This document shows, piece after piece, positions 11,459 to 21,277 of a DNA stretch of 64,000 bases. The notes under the pieces are model-generated. The model saw nothing but the letters and a program-made list of their open reading frames with translations. It ran no database searches and was not told where the DNA came from. The position numbers were made by a program, and so were the translations under genes. The stretch is from NCBI GenBank assembly GCA_033675265.1, contig JAUJYZ010001005.1:124001-188000 (forward strand), in the 5' to 3' direction. Source of the DNA: Actinostola sp. cb2023. Taxonomy: Eukaryota; Cnidaria; Anthozoa; Actiniaria; Actinostolidae. Each line of letters begins with the position of its first letter. The stretch's first letter is position 1.

Positions 11459-12724
11459 ATGGCGACCATCTGGGTTTGCATCGTTGTTTACATTTCCATG
11501 TTTGCGGTTTCAAACGCTGTTCTTCCTCAATATATTCCAGTCTTAGTATACAGCCAGCATACCAGAGATTCTTTTATTGAGCAGTATTTTAAGTTAGGAT
11601 TTGATTATGCTGAAATATTAGCATTTCTTTGTATCTTTCATGGAATTCAGCTTAGTCTCAGACAACTGAAGCGAATTCTGTCTAGAAAAGGATTATCGAG
11701 ACGACTAACTCAAAGCAGTGCCAATGAAGTTGTGATGGCAGTGGAGCAGGAGCTAGCTAGAAGTGGAAGCTTGTTAGGTTACCGTCAGATGCATCAAAGA
11801 CTAAGATTGGACTACAGCTTGCGTGTGAACAGAGAAACTGTGCGCATTATATTGCGATCACTTGATCCCGAAGGAGTTCTTCTACGCTCTCGCCATAAAT
11901 TGCGAAGACGACAATATCGATCGAAAGGACCAAATTATATTTGGCATATCGATGGCTACGACAAACTCAAACCATTTGGTTTTTGTATTCATGGGGCTAT
12001 AGATGGCTTTAGTCGTCGTATCATGTGGTTAGAAATTGGTGCTTCAAACAATAATCCGCGCATAATTGCATCATATTTTTATGACTGTATCAAACAGATG
12101 GGTGGAGTTCCCTACATATGTCGTGGTGACGCGGGTACTGAAAACGTTAACGTGGCTGCAATGCAGCGTTTCTTTAGACGTGATGGGCAAGATGAATTTG
12201 CTGGTGAAAAAGGTTTTCTTTACGGACGCTCTGTTTCTAACCAGAGGATAGAAGCGTGGTGGTCATATCTTAGAAAAAGTGAAACAGATTGGTGGAGAAA
12301 TTACTTCAAGGATCTTCGAGATCAAGGTCTATATGATGATAGCGATCCTGTGCATGTCGAGTGCTTAAAGTTTTGCTATATGCCGCTTCTGAGAGAGGAG
12401 TTGCAACGAGTTGCTCAACAATGGAACCTCCACAAAATTCGCCCCACCACCAACGAATACTCGCCTCATGGACGACCGGACACTATTTACTTTCTGCCTG
12501 AAACTTTCAACACTACATCGTACCTTTATGCTGTACCTTCTGGAGATCTACAAGTGGCAAAAGACGTATGTTGTGAAGTACCTCATGACGACTTTGCTGA
12601 AACCTTTTCCGAACTCGCTAAATTGATTATCTCAGAAAACAACCTTCAAATGCCAACAGGCGACGTAAGTCAAGCCGAGCGACTCTACATTGACTTACTT
12701 GGCTTCATTGAAAACTTGTATTAG
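11459..12724 (+). CDS. Element A integrase-like DDE transposase
   Basis: The start chosen is the ATG at 11459, not the upstream ATG at 11402, because the homologue in element B begins at the equivalent AACATGGCG; this gives 421 residues. The N-terminal about 20 residues are strongly hydrophobic (IWVCIVVYISMFAV), then a helix-turn-helix-like region (AEILAFLCIFHGIQLSLRQL) and a basic linker. The rve/integrase-type core has D in HIDGYDKL (codon 184 counted from 11402), D in RGDAGTEN (243) and E in NQRIEAWW (284), a D-58-D-40-E spacing. This fold belongs to the retroviral-integrase/IS3-like group of transposases. The ORF is intact, so the protein could be functional. Assignment to a named eukaryotic superfamily (IS3EU or Ginger-like) is unverified. 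Confidence 0.88.
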   Translation: MATIWVCIVVYISMFAVSNAVLPQYIPVLVYSQHTRDSFIEQYFKLGFDYAEILAFLCIFHGIQLSLRQLKRILSRKGLSRRLTQSSANEVVMAVEQELARSGSLLGYRQMHQRLRLDYSLRVNRETVRIILRSLDPEGVLLRSRHKLRRRQYRSKGPNYIWHIDGYDKLKPFGFCIHGAIDGFSRRIMWLEIGASNNNPRIIASYFYDCIKQMGGVPYICRGDAGTENVNVAAMQRFFRRDGQDEFAGEKGFLYGRSVSNQRIEAWWSYLRKSETDWWRNYFKDLRDQGLYDDSDPVHVECLKFCYMPLLREELQRVAQQWNLHKIRPTTNEYSPHGRPDTIYFLPETFNTTSYLYAVPSGDLQVAKDVCCEVPHDDFAETFSELAKLIISENNLQMPTGDVSQAERLYIDLLGFIENLY

Positions 12725-12962
12725 AGAGCCTCCTTATAGTTGCCCCTCCCCTAACTCCCCGCAACCGATATATTTGCTTCTCATATTAGTAACCTTCAAA
12801 GTTTAGCTATGACACAAAATATGTTATTATTACCAAAAATCAATTATCAAAATCATTTTGTGGAATTATTAAAATAATGCATTAGAAAAAAATATCTGAC
12901 CTTTCCTGATTATTTGAGATTTTCATTAATGGAACAACAGTGAGATATTTTTTATACGTTAG

Positions 12963-13151
12963 TGTGGACACTCGAACCGTGAACACTTTTTTCGAACTTT
13001 CTATTACCTCATAGCCTCTCAAATGGAGCATTGACTTTAAATACACTTAGTGATCAAAATAAATCATTTTTCTGATCAATTTGCTCAATCGATAATTTAT
13101 ATATTTGTGTTAGAAAAAAAACTAAGTGTTCACGGTTCGAGTGTCCATACT
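12963..13151. mobile_element. MITE in element A, TIR GGACACTCGAACCGTGAACA
   Basis: Inverted repeats of about 27 bp (12964-12990 and 13123-13150) flank 130 bp of non-coding sequence. It lies downstream of the transposase gene, so it is younger than element A. Confidence 0.82.
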
Positions 13152-13617
13152 GTAAAACATCTAGTCTCTTGTAATAGTAACAAGTAAAACAATAACTAGA
13201 ACGTACACATGTACTGAAATCATTACGTTGCGCGGGGTGCGATATGGAGTAGAGCAAGTAACAGTCACAATCATGAAATAATATAACTTGAAAAAGTTGT
13301 AGAACACTGCTTTGTTCTGAAATGTGAAAGTTCACATAAATATAAACGTTAAAAATGAACAGGAAGTGAGTGAGGCAGTGACCTCAGCCACAACTGGTTA
13401 ACAGCAACTGTAGCCATTACCAAAACGAGCAGGGGACCGGGACCGTAAAACTAATTCAATAAGAAATTACTGAGCAAAAGTGAGCATCATTTTTATGAGA
13501 CTTTCTGAGAGATCAGATCAAACTTAGCTAGTCTTGAAAGTTTGGTGAGGGCATCAAAGATGTCTATTTTCCCAAACAAACTCTGTAAATGTTTGACGTT
13601 GTCCAGCCAAACCATAC

Positions 13618-13983
13618 AGTCACGTGACATTTAGGGGAGAAAAATAGAAATTTGCAAATGGGCTGATGGGTGTCTTTTATTTCAAAGTTCTTTTGATGTG
13701 AAATTGTTACGTTTAATGTGCTTAATAAGAATATGTCCGGTATGGTTGACTTTAGTGTCGTGCTGATGACATAATCGGCAAAATGGGTCACGTGACCATG
13801 TCATGAATTTCAATATTGTCATTTTTCTCATTAACACGAAACTAAAGTCAACCATACCGGACAGATTGTTATTATAAAGCTCATCGAACTTAACAATTTC
13901 ACATCAAAATAACTTTGAAATAAAAGACACCCATCAGCCCATTTACAAATTCCTATTTTTCTCCCCTAAATGTCACGTGACCA
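13618..13983. mobile_element. Foldback element in element A, ~135-bp arms
   Basis: Arms at 13618-13756 and 13845-13983 begin with GTCACGTGACATTTAGGGGA and its complement. They include CCCATCAGCCCAT and GTCAACCATACCGGACA. It is a near-complete inverted repeat with a short spacer. It lies between the 3' ends of the two element A genes. Confidence 0.85.
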
Positions 13984-14162
13984 CCGGAAGTCAACATTGT
14001 CCCGTTTAAAATATTAAGGAACCCAAGTGTGACTTATGGCATAAATTTCTATTTCATCGTTTTAAGCTGCATGGAGATATGTCGGAAAATGTGATTTTCC
14101 ATGAATCTGAAAAAGCCTATAGCCTTAACAGGCTTCAGCAGCCTTAACAGGCTTCAGCATGT

Positions 14163-17100
14163 TCAGCCATGCAAGTCCCAGTATTTGCAATCACGGAGGT
14201 AAAAGTCCATGTTGGTGCGCAGTTGTAGATAGGATTGATAATTCTTTGGGACAAGTAGCTTCTGGAAACAGGTAAACGACCTTGGTCGAACTGCTGCAGG
14301 GGGCATCACTTCCAGCTGTACTAAGATGCTGCGACCTGGAATTAGCACCTCCGTTGGTGTGCAAAAGCGGAGAAATTTTAGCACGATCTCATCACTGGCT
14401 CCTCTGATGTACCTTTCCAACCATCGGAATATCTGCCCTTCTTTGTGGTCGCTTGGAATCATGATTAACGATGCAATAACTTTCGATGCAGTTGGTACAC
14501 ACAGTTGGTATAGCAACACAATTTCCTCACTCTTCACGTCGTCCCAAAAAGAGCCCATCCCCTCTCTGATCTTATTTAGGCATAAATATGGCTTTGTTAC
14601 AAATTCTGTTGTCGCCACACTTAAGATGAGAGCTTCAACGTTCTCCGTGGTTGGTAACTGACGTATGTTGTAATCTTCCAGTATATCCATTAGCTGATTG
14701 GTTGGAAAAGGCTTGACCCCAGTTAGTGCGTTTGCAAGACATTCCCTTTCCTTTGGTGGAAAAATGAGCTTGAATGAGTTTATCATACAATCATCCGATA
14801 CATGGCCAAAAAGAGCTTGTTGGATAGATGCTTGCACTATGCGCACTGGAAATGTACCACACAACACAAACTGATGTGTGATAATTTTGCCAACAATGAT
14901 ATAATCTTCAGGACTCAGACTTGGCACAACTGGAATTGTAAACTCGATGTCTCCTTCACTATTATCGGACAAGAAACTATCCCAAAACAGTGAGTAGACC
15001 TCTTGCAGAACACCGTCTCCTGATGCTCTATCTTCTTCCATACCTGCAATAATGCGATTTCTCAAGATGCTGCCCTCTTTATATAATGACATCAGATCTT
15101 TTACAATGTTCTCTTTGTTCACCGTGATGTCAATGGCCTCATCCAAAGAATTAAATGCTGCTTCTCTTTTGGTGTTTATTGTATCATACGTGTTGTAATG
15201 AGGTGGTGGATCCTCTGTTGCAATGAATTCGTCATCTTCTAATAGGATCACAGGTAGCTCTTCCTGCACCAAATAACTTGTAGTTGGGCTTTCATCAACA
15301 TCAGCATATCTATGGAAAGTAAAAGAAACATTAAAACTGATTTAAAAAGGTGTGTCAGAGAAAAACTGTTCAGAAACACCTACATGTACATGTATGTGCA
15401 AATTAGTTGTGTACTTTAAATGTTGGTGTAAGGAAATGATATACTGATCTATTGTGTATGCTGAACTCTGATAACCATCATCTTAATTGCTTATAACCTA
15501 GTTAACAATAGTTTTATCTTAATATATTTTAAAACCACTGTAATTATTTGCCAAGGGTGCATGGCTAATCAAGTTTATTATTAACCTTACAACATATACA
15601 GCAATATGCAGAAATTCTGATCATTTTGACTAAAATACATATATATCAAAAACCTACTTAAAATTATGGGATGGCTACGCTGATATTTTTTTCATAAAGC
15701 CTCGCTGGCAGACAACTAGAAAAACATATCAGCGTAACCATCCCATAATCTAAAGTAGGTTTTTGATATATATATGTATTTTAGTCAAATGGATCAGAAT
15801 TTCTGCATATTGCTGTACCTGTACACATATGTTAATGTACTTATAAACAAACACATGTAGTACTTAATACATAAAATAATGCAATAATAGTTCATAGTAT
15901 TATAAATTATTATCTCGATTTGTGTGCATGCAGCTGGTAAAGTTACATACCTGTCTTTTTGTACTGTTGGAATTGACGTCGAACTGTCAAGTAAAAGGTT
16001 ATCTAGTTCAAAGTATTCATCAGCACTTCCAAAGCCTTTGAATATTATATCAGGATCATCAGACATTGGAACAGGCTTATCTGCAACTTCCATATACAGC
16101 AATGAATCAAACACAGGGTCAGCAGGTTTAACCATTTTACCAGGGGATAAGCACAAAATAAAATTATCTGGTTGCAATGCATGAGAGCCAACCCAATCGT
16201 AGACAGCAATCATTTGTTCACCCTTTTTGAAGTATCGACTGAGTTTACCCTTTGTCAGGTGGTTTACAGCAACCCTCACTCTAGGATCAGAGACAGGTTC
16301 GGAAGGTATTCTTGATGACCTTGTCATTCTTAATGCTTGCAGCCTCGTAATATCGTTTTCTTCTTTTTGCAGGAGCTCGTTGTTTTCCTTTTCATTGCGT
16401 TGGTCTTCCTCCAGACAGCGTTTAAAGTTATCATCCTGTTCTTTCTTTATCTTGTCTCTCTCTTCAGACGTACCAATAAGCAGATATTCATTTGCACCTT
16501 TCGTACTGGAACTTTGAGGGACTTCAGTTACTTCAGGTTCAGAAGGATCATCTTCCAATTCTTCTTCATGGGGCAAAGCGTATTTCATACGCCATGTCCT
16601 ACCTTTATTCTTGGATGGTCCTGGACTGTCAAACATAGGCTTATCAAAATCATCATCACTGTCACTTGATAAATCTTTGACAGCAGGAGAAGAACTAGAC
16701 TTTGATGTTAAGTAAAGTCTAGTCTGGGTCAATTTGAATTTCTCAATGTATTTCAGAACTGTGAATGGGACACTTTGATTATCTTCAGTTAAAGTTTCTG
16801 CTATGGTTTCTCCTTTGAAGCTAGCAAGGTCAAATACCATCTCACTGGCGACTCCATTGGAAGATAATCCATCAGGAAAGAAAAGCATTTTTCCTTCTTG
16901 GATTATGTCATCTTTGCTTGCATTGGAGGGCAAATCAATCTTTCGTGTGCCTCCTCCATTGTTCAATCGAACAGTGACGAAGCGGCTTTGATTGTGAATA
17001 TAGTGCATCCATCCAAGAATAATTTTCCTTGTTTTACGTGTTTTCACTGAGCTGGCTGAATGGCTTGCAGAATCCCTATCTTCAGTCTTTGTGTACTTCC

Positions 17101-18642
17101 TTTTCTCTTTTCCCTTCTTGAGCACCTCTATAAGTTTCCTCTTCCTGTCATCATAACCACAATCTGCATGCACCTGATCCTGTTTTGAGATGTGACGCTG
17201 GCAAAACGCCTTCAAAGCAAACACATCCCCTTTAGCTTCCAGTCCCAATTCATGAATGGCTTCATTGCTAGCAAAGGACACAGCTTCAACATCCATCTAA
17301 ATGTGATAGGAAAAAAAATCATCATAAACACATGCTCACAGCAATTTAAAATACTCAATGCCTACATTACTGTAAACATACTTGGGAATTTAAAAAAAAA
17401 TTGTACATTGTGCTTGTGCAATTATCACTGTTTCTGAACTGTGTTATTGATTTTGTTTATGATATACTGAATTTATTTGTGCTCAACCAAAATAAAATAA
17501 ATATAAACTTAAGAAAGAAAGGATAAACGGACGAATGGATGGACTGAATAACATGATCTAATTACAATGTTACAGATCCCAACTAACACAGTCTGAATGA
17601 CATATTCAACTTAGTACCTTCTCCTGTTCAAAATTGTTCAAGGTTGAACAATTCACTCCTCTCAATCGAAGAAAGTTCAACACCTGTAAATTAATAGTTT
17701 TATTTCTTAAATTAATCATACAAGAAGATCAAGATACATTTATGGTAGTTCAAATAGTGTCAAGTAAAGTTATTATTATTTATTATTTGCAGTACATGTA
17801 TCATATGGATGTAGTGCTTGTATTCAAAACGTTTTGCAAATGCAATGACTTATATTTAACAACATATAAGCTTACACATATAGGTCAGCGAAAACATAGC
17901 AAGAACCGCAGCATTTTATACTGGTAAATCAAGTACAGTAGAACAAGTAAGGTCTTCAAATTTGTGATAATTTTGCAGACTGATTGGTAAGCTGGGCCAC
18001 CAAGAATGCCAATAAGTCCAAAATGACCACCAAAATTGTCATGCAAGGTTGTCGTTTGATGTCTACAGACGGCTAGAAAAAGTTATATCAACTGAAATCA
18101 TACGATCTATATTTAAGGACTAAAACGTACATGTGAACGACATGACTTCCAATCGAGTTAGAGTCCTTCTCAGACGTTTTAGTTGGTTCACTTTAAAGTG
18201 CAACTAAACCCTGTGAGATTGTTTAAAAACTGAAATATATTCAGGATACCGTAGTTGTTGGGTTCAGTATTCATTGAATACGGAATTTTAAAACAATCTC
18301 ATTAGGGGTCTAAAACCAACCAAAACGTCTTCGAAGGAGGCTACAATCGAGTATATGATCGTTACAGTTAACATATAATTCATCAACTGAATACAATTTG
18401 AGTCATCAGCCTGTATCTGAATTTAATCATAACAAACTTTCGAGAAACTTTCTCTTCATCAGGTTGTATTCAGTCAAGACTAAAATTGTCAATATCAGTG
18501 AAACATAGAGCTTTTTTCACATACAAAAGAAGAGAAGCGGACACACCAAGTTTTCACGTTCCTCTTCTATAAATATAGATTGCTGTAAGTCAACTAACTT
18601 GGTAAAACTTACGTCGTCAACGTCGCCATTGCTTCCCTCCAT
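14163..18642 (-). CDS. Element A SAM-UBX-HECT ubiquitin-ligase-like protein, four exons
   Basis: I joined exon 1 (18642-18613, MEGSNGDVDD, donor GTAAGT), exon 2 (17683-17618, 22 codons), exon 3 (17296-15951, donor GTATGT) and exon 4 (15309-14163, acceptor CCATAG); the frame stays open for 862 residues. Exons 2-3 form a SAM-like domain (FLRLRGV..ELGLEAKGD). Exon 3 then has an acidic stretch, a charged helix (EEQ/KEEQDDNFKRCLEEDQ type, as in UBX proteins) and a UBX-like ubiquitin fold (VRVAVNHL..YDWVGSHAL). Exon 4 resembles a HECT domain C-lobe, ending RPRSFTCFQKLLVP with Cys at the usual catalytic position (about 35 residues from the end). HECT ligases transfer ubiquitin through that Cys; activity here is inferred. 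Exon phases match element B. Confidence 0.82.
15601..15816. mobile_element. Foldback element in the HECT-gene intron of element A
   Basis: Arms of about 93 bp (15601-15693 and 15721-15816) start with GCAATATGCAGAAATTCTGA and its complement and include GGGATGG.TACGCTGATAT. It lies wholly inside the 641-bp intron 15310-15950, so it does not break the coding frame. Confidence 0.85.
18171..18338. mobile_element. Small MITE in intron 1 of the element A ligase gene
   Basis: AGACGTTTTAGTTGGTT at 18171 is inverted as AACCAACCAAAACGTCTT near 18336. A second inner symmetry (GAGATTGTTTAAAA / TTTTAAAACAATCTC) supports one hairpin element of about 165 bp. Confidence 0.72.
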
Positions 18643-18716
18643 GTTGTGACTGTGAGAAGTGCACCTTCTTCACGTGGCCTTGCCGCTGACCCAAAATATC
18701 GCTCATATTTACAGTT

Positions 18717-19127
18717 AGTTATAAGTCGAGATCTACAGTTATAAGTCGCGATCTACACTTATAAGTCGCGATCTACAGTTATAAGTCGCGATCTACAGTT
18801 ATAAGTCGCGATCTACACTTATAAGTCGCGATCTACAGTTATAAGTCGCGATCTACAGTTATAAGTCGAGATCTACAGTTATAAGTCGAGATCTACAGTT
18901 ATAAGTCGCGATCTACAGTTATAAGTCGAGATCTACAGTTATAAGTCGAGATCTACACTTATAAGTCGCGATCTACAGTTATAAGTCGAGATCTACAGTT
19001 ATAAGTCGAGATCTACAGTTATAAGTCGAGATCTACACTTATAAGTCGCGATCTACAGTTATAAGTCGCGATCTACAGTTATAAGTCGAGATCTACAGTT
19101 ATAAGTCGCGATCTACAGTTAGTTCAC
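18717..19127 (-). repeat. Element A right terminal array, 20-bp unit
   Basis: About twenty copies of AGTTATAAGTCGCGATCTAC, the complement of the left array, with GC/GA variation (TCGCGAT or TCGAGAT) spread among units. Exon 1 of the ligase gene starts 75 bp away and is transcribed away from the array. Confidence 0.93.
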
Positions 19128-19262
19128 GATTTACATTTATGTATATTTTTAAAAGAAAAGTGCAAAAATAAGAATAACATTTTGAAGCGAGGAATAAAAT
19201 AATAATAATTAGTTTGCACGAAAAAAATATATTGTATTACAAGTGGCCCTAACGGGCCACCG
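19128..19262. repeat. Element A right outer terminus
   Basis: This tail of about 135 bp (with AACATTTTGAAGCGAGGAAT) ends in a terminal hairpin, GTGGCCC-TAAC-GGGCCAC, followed by CG. The same tail recurs at 28977-29116 after another array, which fixes it as a family end. Confidence 0.8.
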
Positions 19263-19378
19263 TAGTTATCCCCTTGATTATATGTTATAAATAGAGGTTA
19301 TTAGTCGGCTAAGCATCGAATACGACTGTGTATTTTTACGAGTCATTTGGTATTTTTGCCAAAATACAGCCGTATTTT

Positions 19379-19590
19379 CGGTGGCCGGTTAGGGCCATGC
19401 ATAATTTCTTTTTTGTTGCTCTTTTTTTATAGATTTTGTAATTTTTCTTATTTGTTTTTACCAATTTCGTGATTTTTGGAAAGTTCTTAAATACAAAAAT
19501 ATCACGATATCTCGACTTATAACTCGAGATCTCGACTTATAACTCGATATCTCGACTTATAATTCGATATCTCGACTTATAACTCTTATA
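19379..19590 (+). repeat. Element B left terminal inverted repeat and array
   Basis: About 120 bp of unique terminal sequence (with TTGTTGCTCTTTTTTTATAG) is followed by about four units of CTCGACTTATAACTCGATAT. The transposase ATG is about 68 bp further on, the same spacing logic as in A. Confidence 0.9.
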
Positions 19591-19657
19591 ACACTGTTTT
19601 GAAACCTTCAACAAATGCTTCTTCTGACTTTGAAGTACCGCTGGCTCACAAAACAAC

Positions 19658-20923
19658 ATGGCGGCGTTCTGTAGGTTGGTTGTGCTAAGCGCGGTCATGT
19701 TTTGGGCTATTTGCGGAGCTTTACCTCCTTATATTCCCGTTATAGGAGGCTTACAAAACGATCGTGATTCTTGCATTGTTCGGTACTTTAACCTAGGTTT
19801 TGGGTATGCTGAAATACTTGGATTTCTTTGTGTTGTCCATGGCATCAAGCTGAGTCTCCGTCAACTGAAGCGGATCTTATCCAAGAAAGGTTTAAAGAGA
19901 AGGGGAATTGCGCACGATGCTCAGCACATAATATCTGCACTTGAGCAAGAAATGTGGAGGAGTGGCGGCTCATTAGGCTATCGTCAGATGCAGTCAAGAC
20001 TCAGACTTGATTACGGCATCTCAATTGACAGAGAGACAGTTCGGAAGAGCCTGGCGTTGCTTGATCCCGAAGGAGTTCGTAGACGCTCTCGTCACAAGTT
20101 GAAAAGAAGAGAATATGTTTCAAAAGGACCGAACTATATATGGCACATAGATGGCTACGACAAACTTAAACCCTTTGGGTTTTGTGTGCATGGGGCTATA
20201 GACGGTTTCAGTCGCCGTATTCTTTGGCTAGAGGTAGGAGCCTCGAATAACAATCCTCGTGTCATTGCTTCGTACTTTCATGAGTGTATCAGGCAGTTGT
20301 GTGGAGTTCCCCTCATCTGCCGTGCCGATGCAGGAACTGAAAATTGTTTAGTTGCAGCAATGCAGCGTTTCTTCAGACGTGAAGCAAGTGATGAATTTTC
20401 TGGAGAAAAAAGCTTTTTATATGGGCGTTCGGTTTCAAACCAAAGAATAGAGGCATGGTGGTCACATCTTCGAAAAACAGATACAGATTGGTGGATTAAT
20501 TATTTCAAAGATCTGAGAGACCAAGGGCTTTATGATGATAGCAATCCTGTACATGTTGAATGCTTAAAGTTTTGTTATATGCCTCTTCTTAAGGAAGAGT
20601 TGGAACGTGTAGTACAACAATGGAACTTGCATAAGATTCGCCCATCTACAAATGAACATTCGCCTAGTGGTCGTCCAGATACTATATTCTTTCTCCCCGA
20701 AGCATTTAATTCCACGTCATATCTTCAAACTGTACACTCATTGGACTTAGTGGCAGCAAAAGATGCATGTTGTGAAATTCCTGAGGATGCTTCCTTTGAA
20801 ACTTTTTCAAAACTTGCTCAAATATTAATAAGTGAAAACAATCTTGAATTACCAGATAGTGATATTAGTAAGGCTGAGCGTCTATACATAGATCTGCTTG
20901 GACATATAGAAAACCTGGTTTAA
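19658..20923 (+). CDS. Element B integrase-like DDE transposase
   Basis: The 421-residue intact ORF starts at AACATGGCG. It is clearly homologous to the element A protein over its whole length but differs at many positions, so A and B are separate subfamilies rather than recent duplicates. The N-terminus (LVVLSAVMFWAICGALPP) looks like a signal peptide, which is odd for a nuclear enzyme and is shared with A. A helix-turn-helix-like segment follows. The catalytic acids are D165 (HIDGYDKL), D224 (RADAGTEN) and E265 (NQRIEAWW), spacing 58 and 40, identical to A. No premature stop is seen, so this copy could supply transposase in trans. Confidence 0.88.
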   Translation: MAAFCRLVVLSAVMFWAICGALPPYIPVIGGLQNDRDSCIVRYFNLGFGYAEILGFLCVVHGIKLSLRQLKRILSKKGLKRRGIAHDAQHIISALEQEMWRSGGSLGYRQMQSRLRLDYGISIDRETVRKSLALLDPEGVRRRSRHKLKRREYVSKGPNYIWHIDGYDKLKPFGFCVHGAIDGFSRRILWLEVGASNNNPRVIASYFHECIRQLCGVPLICRADAGTENCLVAAMQRFFRREASDEFSGEKSFLYGRSVSNQRIEAWWSHLRKTDTDWWINYFKDLRDQGLYDDSNPVHVECLKFCYMPLLKEELERVVQQWNLHKIRPSTNEHSPSGRPDTIFFLPEAFNSTSYLQTVHSLDLVAAKDACCEIPEDASFETFSKLAQILISENNLELPDSDISKAERLYIDLLGHIENLV

Positions 20924-21154
20924 AGAGAGAATAAACTGAATATGTCATGCACAACAAGTGTAAAGAACTTGCAAGGTCGGTCGCATGCAGTTGTACAGTT
21001 GTAAGTAAAAATTTTGTGGTGTAAATTGGCCATATTTCAAAGCTGTAGATATGTTTGTACAATGTCATTTGCACAATTAAGTTATTTATATGTTATATGT
21101 GTCAGCTGTGGTACTGTCATAAAATAAAATAAAAAACAAAAATGAAAATTTTCA

Positions 21155-21277
21155 ACTTTTCGATTGGATTTGGATTTTTGTTTTTTCTGATCGACCAATC
21201 ATCATTCAGAAAGCTCTGATCCCTTCAGTGATTGGGCATGGTCAATCAGAAAAATCTAAAATCCAATCGAACGTTTC
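21155..21277. mobile_element. MITE with TTTCGATTGGATTT ends
   Basis: TTCGATTGGATTTGGATTTT and ATCTAAAATCCAATCGAACG are inverted, with further inner pairing (CTGATCGACCAATC / GGTCAATCAG). It lies just downstream of the element B transposase. The rest of 20930-22260 holds no gene that I can support. Confidence 0.7.

Larger units (their letters stand above)
11234..19262. mobile_element. Element A: large DNA transposon encoding DDE transposase and SAM-UBX-HECT protein
   Basis: The element begins with a plus-oriented 20-bp tandem array (11234-11402) and ends with an inverted array (18717-19127) plus a 135-bp outer end closing in GTGGCCCTAACGGGCCACCG (19243-19262). Between them lie a plus-strand transposase (11459-12724) and a convergent minus-strand four-exon gene (18642-14163). 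Both genes start next to an array and read inward. The expected outer left terminus (the complement of 19128-19262) is not present before 11234, so the left end is lost or diverged. Three younger MITE/foldback insertions lie in non-coding parts. Confidence 0.82.

Noticed and set aside
15794..15950. C-terminal extension of the UBX exon in element A (frame to 15794)
   Set aside because: It runs past a consensus donor into the intron foldback element; the spliced reading frame fits the homologous copy.
11234..19127. 20-bp arrays as CRISPR arrays
   Set aside because: The units are contiguous with no spacers, are confined to transposon ends, and there are no cas genes; the genome is eukaryotic.
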